From Cantharellus purpuraceus (taxonomy: Eukaryota > Basidiomycota > Agaricomycetes > Cantharellales > Hydnaceae): DNA of 64,000 nt. Location of the stretch: the NCBI GenBank assembly GCA_025174535.1, contig JALBUN010000045.1:930001-994000 (forward strand), written 5' to 3'. Position 1 is the stretch's first letter. Each line of letters starts with the position of its first letter. The position numbers and the translations under genes were made by a program. The notes beneath the pieces were generated by a model. That model was not told the DNA's origin. It searched no databases and worked only from the letters and a program-made list of their open reading frames with translations. Positions 59,349-64,000 of the stretch are shown one piece after another.

Positions 59349-60803
59349 TTACAAACCAAAGATGCTAAGCCATGCTTTATCGGGTCTAGAATTAGGCTCT
59401 GCACAAGACGCGATAATATGTTTGGATGGGTGCCAGGTTACTAAACCAGGTACTGTCATGGAAGGCACACGGTGTAAAACTTGACCAGTCTCCGTTGCAA
59501 TCTGTAGACGGCGGTTACAGTGAAAGAAGACTCTCCACGAGTGAAACACGTACTATGTCAATGTATGGAGTCTCCGTGGCGCATGCTAGATATTCACCGT
59601 CGTACGAAAACGAAAGGGAATTTATCGATGTACTGCAGATCAATTCGAACTGTGAGCCATTGACTAAAATATGGAAATCTGGCTCACTCTCCGGTCGACA
59701 TACTTCTTACACAAAGCCACTCCTGAAGATCAAAGAAGTTTATAATGGAATCTGAACCGCCCGTCACAAGATATCTGCATCCAAAAGAAAGCAACAAAAT
59801 TGATAGCTGTAACGGAGGCCATTCAAAATTGCATCCTCACTTGCCACGTGGGTCCAAACCAAGAGCATAGATTGCGCGGCAATGAGCACCAGTTCTTTCT
59901 TGTAGCTCCATGCTCGGATAGTTAAGAATCCGCACCATGCCATCAGTCGTGGAGGTGAATATAGCATCTCCTACATGATTCCATAGAGCAATGGCACTCA
60001 GAACCTTGCAGGTAATAAGTAGCAAAATTGAATAGCAAATAGAACGCCTACAGAGCCATAACCTGGTACCCTTGCAGTTTCTCCTGTCTTCCATTCAAGT
60101 TGACCTTCTGATCCGGTGTTGCCATATTTGATGAAAGAAAGGCGGTCATCATCGTCAAGGACCATTATAGTCTTGCCATCAGGGGAATACTGAAGGTTGA
60201 TGGGATGTCGCGAGGTGTTTATGACCTGAGTAGGTCGGCTTTCTGATTAAAAAGTAGTTTGTAAGAAAAGGTGATGGGCAGCATGAACATGATAGGAGAA
60301 GGAACTCACGACGCGCATCGTAGAAGGCAACCCGTTTGTCTTTCGAGCTGGATGAACAAAATAGTTCAGGGTGCGTGGGATTCCAGGCTGCAAATTCCAC
60401 AGCCTCTGTGTGAGCACCAGAGATTGTGGTTGTATTCCGAGGATCGAGCTGTCGTATTTGTGCAATACATCTGTGTCAATGCGTGTCTCGCTCTCGAACA
60501 TGGGTTCCCCCACGCTTTTCTCGGGCTGCCAAAGTCGGACTGCCTTCTCGTATCCGGCGGATGACAACCGTCGACCATCACAGCTCCATGCAACATGGCT
60601 AAGGCTTGCACGGTCTTTGCCTGTGGTACTGGGTATTGAAACACGTATGTCTCTCGGTCGAAATGCAGAGAAGTTTGGAGCCTATTACAAATAAATTTTC
60701 AGAGCTTCAAGTGCATAACGTGACATGGACGCACAATGACTCCTCGAGCTGCAAAAGTAGTATGATACGGAGGAGTTTTAGGACGTGTGGTTGTTGAGGA
60801 CAT
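59349..60803 (-). CDS. THO/TREX complex WD40 subunit (THOC3/Tex1-like)
   Basis: WD40 protein of the complex coupling transcription to mRNA export. Start at 60803 (MSSTTTRPKTPPYHTTFAAR), then a gtgcgt intron. WD blocks: LSHVAWSCDGRRLSSAGYEK with VRLWQPEKS, then AHTEAVEFAAWNPTHPELFC and SKDKRVAFYDAR. Next are INLQYSPDGKTIMVLDDDD, AIFTSTTDGMVRILNYPSME and YLVTGGSDSIINFFDLQEW. The last exon reads LVTWHPSKHIIASCAEPNSR and DKAWLSIFGL, ending at TAA 59349-59351. WNPTHPELFCSSSSKD and the NYPSME block favour THOC3 over generic WD40 proteins. The intron after PEKS (66 nt) is inferred from frame. Confidence 0.85.
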
Positions 60804-60868
60804 GGAATAAAAGAAAATCAAACTCCGACAGAAGAGTTCAGATGAAATGTAGCCACAAACGTGGTAGC

Positions 60869-60872
60869 AAAA
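60869..60872 (-). terminator. Pol III terminator of the tRNA-Phe gene
   Basis: TTTT on the minus strand directly after the tRNA 3' end. Confidence 0.7.
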
Positions 60873-60957
60873 TGGCACGACCCGGGCTTGAACCGGGGAC
60901 CTGCAGATTTAGTACAAGCACTTCAGTCTGTCGCTCTCCCAGCTGAGCTATCGCGCC
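60873..60957 (-). tRNA. tRNA-Phe (GAA) with a 12-nt intron
   Basis: Acceptor stem GGCGCGA / TCGTGCC with discriminator A at 60873. D arm GCTCAGCTGGGAGAGC; T arm CCCGG-TTCAAGC-CCGGG. Anticodon loop CTGAAG then intron TGCTTGTACTAA, inserted after position 37 as in other fungal intron-containing tRNAs. 85 nt including the intron, 73 when spliced. Pair 27-43 is an A-C mismatch. The A box (TAGCTCAGCTGG) and B box (GGTTCAAGCCC) are present. Confidence 0.93.
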
Positions 60958-61407
60958 TCTACACACTGCTGGCTCTTTATATAATATTGTAATGGACCTT
61001 TGTTTGATGGCAGCATCAGTTACATAACTGATGGCCAGGGAGGAAGGGATACGCCTTCTCATCACAAATTCTCATCACAAATCCTCAGACTTGTCGCCCA
61101 ATACTATGCGAAACCCTTTCAAAAAAATCAAATATGTTAGTCGGACCTATAGCTGATGCGCAGATGTGAGAACAAATCCCCTGTCATTGAAGACGAAACA
61201 GACAGAACGTATTTAAAATGGTTTCATTTATAGATGGGCAACCGAAGTTGCTGGGATGATAGTCTCTGTGCACTAATATATTCAATTCGCCTCTATAAGC
61301 GGTACGAAACAAACTTGACGGTCTTCCACTGCCAGTGAGTACCATCTACCGATGATACGGGCGCCACGGGTGGACTGTCAACTTGTGGGTATTCAAAGGA
61401 TCAAAAA
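60958..61407. other. Intergenic after tRNA-Phe
   Basis: No gene, RNA or repeat end recognised. Confidence 0.4.
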
Positions 61408-62260
61408 TCAACACTCTGAGACACCATGCTCACAAGTGGATTCATCTGGTAAAGCCACTTGACGGTCCCACTCCTCAAACTTGCCTTCTATAAGACCGCC
61501 ATACGGACTGATGAACAAGACCTCATAGCTCTAAACGAGTAGTATCTGAAATTCAATCAGTCCAACTTGGATGCATCTCCCTTGCGCTATCAAAGTTAGG
61601 TAGTTCTCCTCGTATCTCCACTACTAAATTTTGCTATCATATATATTACAGATGCGTGTGGTCTTCAACAAGCCCTCAGTATACTTAATCGACCGGCAGT
61701 CCTAGACCCCCGGAAGATGATCTCTAGATGTTTGCGGAACATCATAATCATCTTGGCAAGAGCCTCTTGAAGGATAAGTGATAACCACCTGCCCCGTCTG
61801 GCAATGAATTGGCATGCAAGAAAACTTACTCATCGTCCATCACAGCAATTTTCTGTTTTTGAATTCAGACCCTATTCATGAATCCAAACGGGTGCCCGGG
61901 CAACACGCACTTTGTTCTCTAGAAGATTGCAAAATTAACTACAGGTCAATGGATACCCATCACAGTGCACCTCGAAGCTGCGCAGCCAGTGTTGTCATGC
62001 GCGTCAGAAGTGGCGCGAAGGCTGTCATGGAGCCTTGAGATATACTGCATCGGCACAATCCAGTCTATCAATGTCCCCTGGTCCCAGCGCTGTCATGTGC
62101 CTGAGCAATCTTTGGGTGTAGCTTTCCTCAAAGTTGCATCACCAGTAGTCTTATTTTGGAGCCATGCACTCCAACCAGCTTCAGAATTAATACTTGAAAA
62201 CCGAGAACTCAACCATACGTAGAAACGGCGGTCACGAGCTTGAAATAGATTCTGGTTCTG
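61408..62260 (-). other. Coding-like segments of an unassembled minus-strand gene or relic
   Basis: A probable last exon (61408-61530) reads SYEVLFISPYGGLIEGKFEE and WDRQVALPDESTCEHGVSEC, then TGA, and begins after a tttag acceptor. Other open minus-strand stretches upstream: VEIRGELPNFDSAREMHP (about 61600), VVITYPSRGSCQDDYDVPQT (about 61740), GHPFGFMNR (about 61890) and WSAWLQNKTTGDATLRKATP (about 62150). A donor gtaagttttc lies near 61829. I could not join these into one frame and do not recognise the family. Either a multi-exon gene or a pseudogene. Confidence 0.35.
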
Positions 62261-64000
62261 GGAAACACTAAGTTGTTTGGAATGTCTATAAGGTATGGAA
62301 CAAACAATTTCCGGCCAGCGATCAGAGAACTGTTCTTATTTATTGCGTTATTAGAAGAGAATTAATATCAAGGCTGATAACTCCATCCACAGTCTTCCAG
62401 ATTTCTTCTCTGCGTATACGTCTAAATAATCAGTATTACTATATTTACTGGTAGCCATCTCACATATCATCCTTACGAGGAACGAAAAGCTTTTGGGAGA
62501 AGGAACAACCAAGCAGGAATGTTAAGGATGGTGATTGAAGTATCAATGAGTTCGAACGTTTTCAGCCTAAGGACGGAGTCAACAACTTAACGAATCAGGC
62601 ATGGTCCTATATCACCTTATCGTTTGAGTAGTTGCTCTGCTATTTACACCTGGTGCCACCGCACACAGCAAACTGCGAGATGGGCGGCAGTCGTGTGGCA
62701 TACCTGATGCAGGGTTGCAAGAAGGCCGTGTCAAGCATCGCCTTCTTCAGTATTGTATGATCCTCTGTCTTGATGTTCAAGAGCCGCTAGGTCATTCTGA
62801 GGCCAATCGCATATGTAAGGGCCGCTTAGAACTTGAACTTACTGCAACGTCTGAGATTAACATTATGGTGCAACCAACATTTGACCTCTCACACCATTTT
62901 GGCTTCGTACAGCGTATTCAGGCAATATCAGATCCCAAAATGTTTTCAAACTGTTGAATTAGCTACACGTACCGTGGCACACTGGTAGGAGGTACAGTTT
63001 GTTGAGTCACTCAAAGTAATGGCCGATCAGAGTTTACAGTTTTTTAACAAGCTCCATTGGCAGCCTGATCAGAGGTTTAAATTTTCATTGGTCTTCATAC
63101 AATCTGTATAGAAAAAGAGATTTAGTTTCAGAAGAATCTAACTCCGACTTTGCCTTGGCGGCGTCGGAGTCTGCGCCCTCAGCCAAAACATCAGTTCACT
63201 GTCCACTGCAATGGTTGTGGCCAAGTTCACATTCGATGCTCACAACATCATCCGGAAAGGTTACAGCCTCTTTCTTGTTTCTTGGATCAAAATCAGGTTT
63301 CTCCCTACTGCTAGAACTAAACCTCCGAAATCAAAGTACACCGCGCTCAGCACAGAACATACGAGAAATCCATATGCAGCACATGATATACATAAACAAT
63401 TGTAATCCACTTGCCTGATGCGATAGCGTGTATCAGGCTTGTCCCTTCACTGCTGGTCCGGGATACGGACACCAGATATAAACTGAGGTATACTACAGCG
63501 CAGGGTCACTGATCGCAACATACCCTCCTTTAATGCGAACTATAGACCGCTCTTATAATTCCCGGAGGAAGCAACCTGGATGGAATAGCAGAGCCACAGC
63601 TCCACTATTCCCGATTCCATAGCTCCAGCTTGACTGAAACTCTGGGTCTCTAAAGTTTTTTATGCCCCCCCTCTCGCTCCTGAATCAGGAGCTTCTATTT
63701 CGGCCAGTCAGAGTCCTTTCCTTGGACTGGCGCTCAAATAGGTACAATGGCACGGAGAGGAACGAGACACCGTCAACAACCGTGCTGCATAATTCTAATG
63801 CCGGTAGCTGTTTCCGAGCCAGTGGGGAGGTATCATTTTCATGTGTTTAATTGTTTTGGCACTCGACGCTAAGTCTTAGCATGGTGACACACGAGGATCC
63901 GGATCCAAGGAGTGTTGACCTGCATCTGATTGACCTGGATCGGACACACTGCGCTGCGTATTGATATCAGATGCAAATCCATGTGGACTGACTTTTTTTG
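62261..64000. other. Right end of window, no gene assembled
   Basis: Only short open frames. Minus-strand stretches REKPDFDPRNKKEAVTFPDD (about 63260-63320) and DVLAEGADSDAAKAKSE (about 63140-63195) look coding-like but lie in different frames and match no family I know. Confidence 0.3.

Overview
This is nuclear DNA of a filamentous basidiomycete, most likely an Agaricomycete. The host genes are broken by many very short introns (about 45-60 nt, gtgagt-like donors). Their products are recognisable fungal proteins: Leu2, Nob1, Psf2, ARPC3, a Yvc1-type TRP channel, Ale1 and an F-box protein. The repeats are chromodomain Ty3/gypsy and Ty1/copia retrotransposons. The species cannot be named from the sequence alone. 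I spliced introns by eye, so gene ends are firmer than internal exon edges.

Left gene island (1-18,675). In order: a USP-family deubiquitinase (cut by the window edge, -), a small C2H2 zinc-finger protein (-), an F-box protein (-), a PTEN-type lipid phosphatase (-), a haspin kinase (-), 3-isopropylmalate dehydrogenase LEU2 (-), the 20S pre-rRNA nuclease NOB1 (+), Arp2/3 subunit ARC18/ARPC3 (-), a YVC1 vacuolar TRP channel (+) and GINS subunit PSF2 (-). LEU2/NOB1 and ARC18/YVC1 are divergent pairs with about 80-110 bp between start codons. NOB1/ARC18 and YVC1/PSF2 are convergent.

Retrotransposon nest (18,842-53,240). About 34 kb of layered insertions separates PSF2 from ALE1. It starts with a nearly complete but stop-ridden copia element (5-bp TSD, half-tRNA-iMet primer site). 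A 1.4-kb solo LTR (family C, TSD CAAGC) follows. Then come several copies of one chromovirus family, here called G1, whose ~0.5-0.6-kb LTR runs TGTTA...TAACA and carries a variable 12-bp minisatellite. G1a (TSD TTCAG) sits inside an older G1 LTR and is itself broken by a second chromovirus, G2, on the other strand. G1b and G1c lie on the minus strand; each has a solo G1 LTR inserted in its coding region with a perfect TSD. One of those solo LTRs contains a 565-bp Tourist-like MITE. Two solo LTRs of family B (TSDs CCTTA and TAGCA) carry a different, 15-bp minisatellite. The nest also holds a Zn-cluster-like ORF and two copies of an unfamiliar ~145-aa ORF. In G2 that ORF lies between pol and the 3' LTR.

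Right gene island (53,820-60,957). ALE1/LPCAT-type MBOAT acyltransferase (+), a long disordered hypothetical protein (+), a THO-complex WD40 subunit (-) and a tRNA-Phe(GAA) with a 12-nt intron (-). From about 61 kb to the end I see coding-like fragments on the minus strand but could not assemble a gene.

The host genes are ordinary housekeeping genes and do not form a pathway cluster. The novelty is in the repeat nest: its readable insertion order, LTR minisatellites that keep a reading frame open into gag, the extra 3' ORF, and signs of LTR-LTR ectopic recombination.
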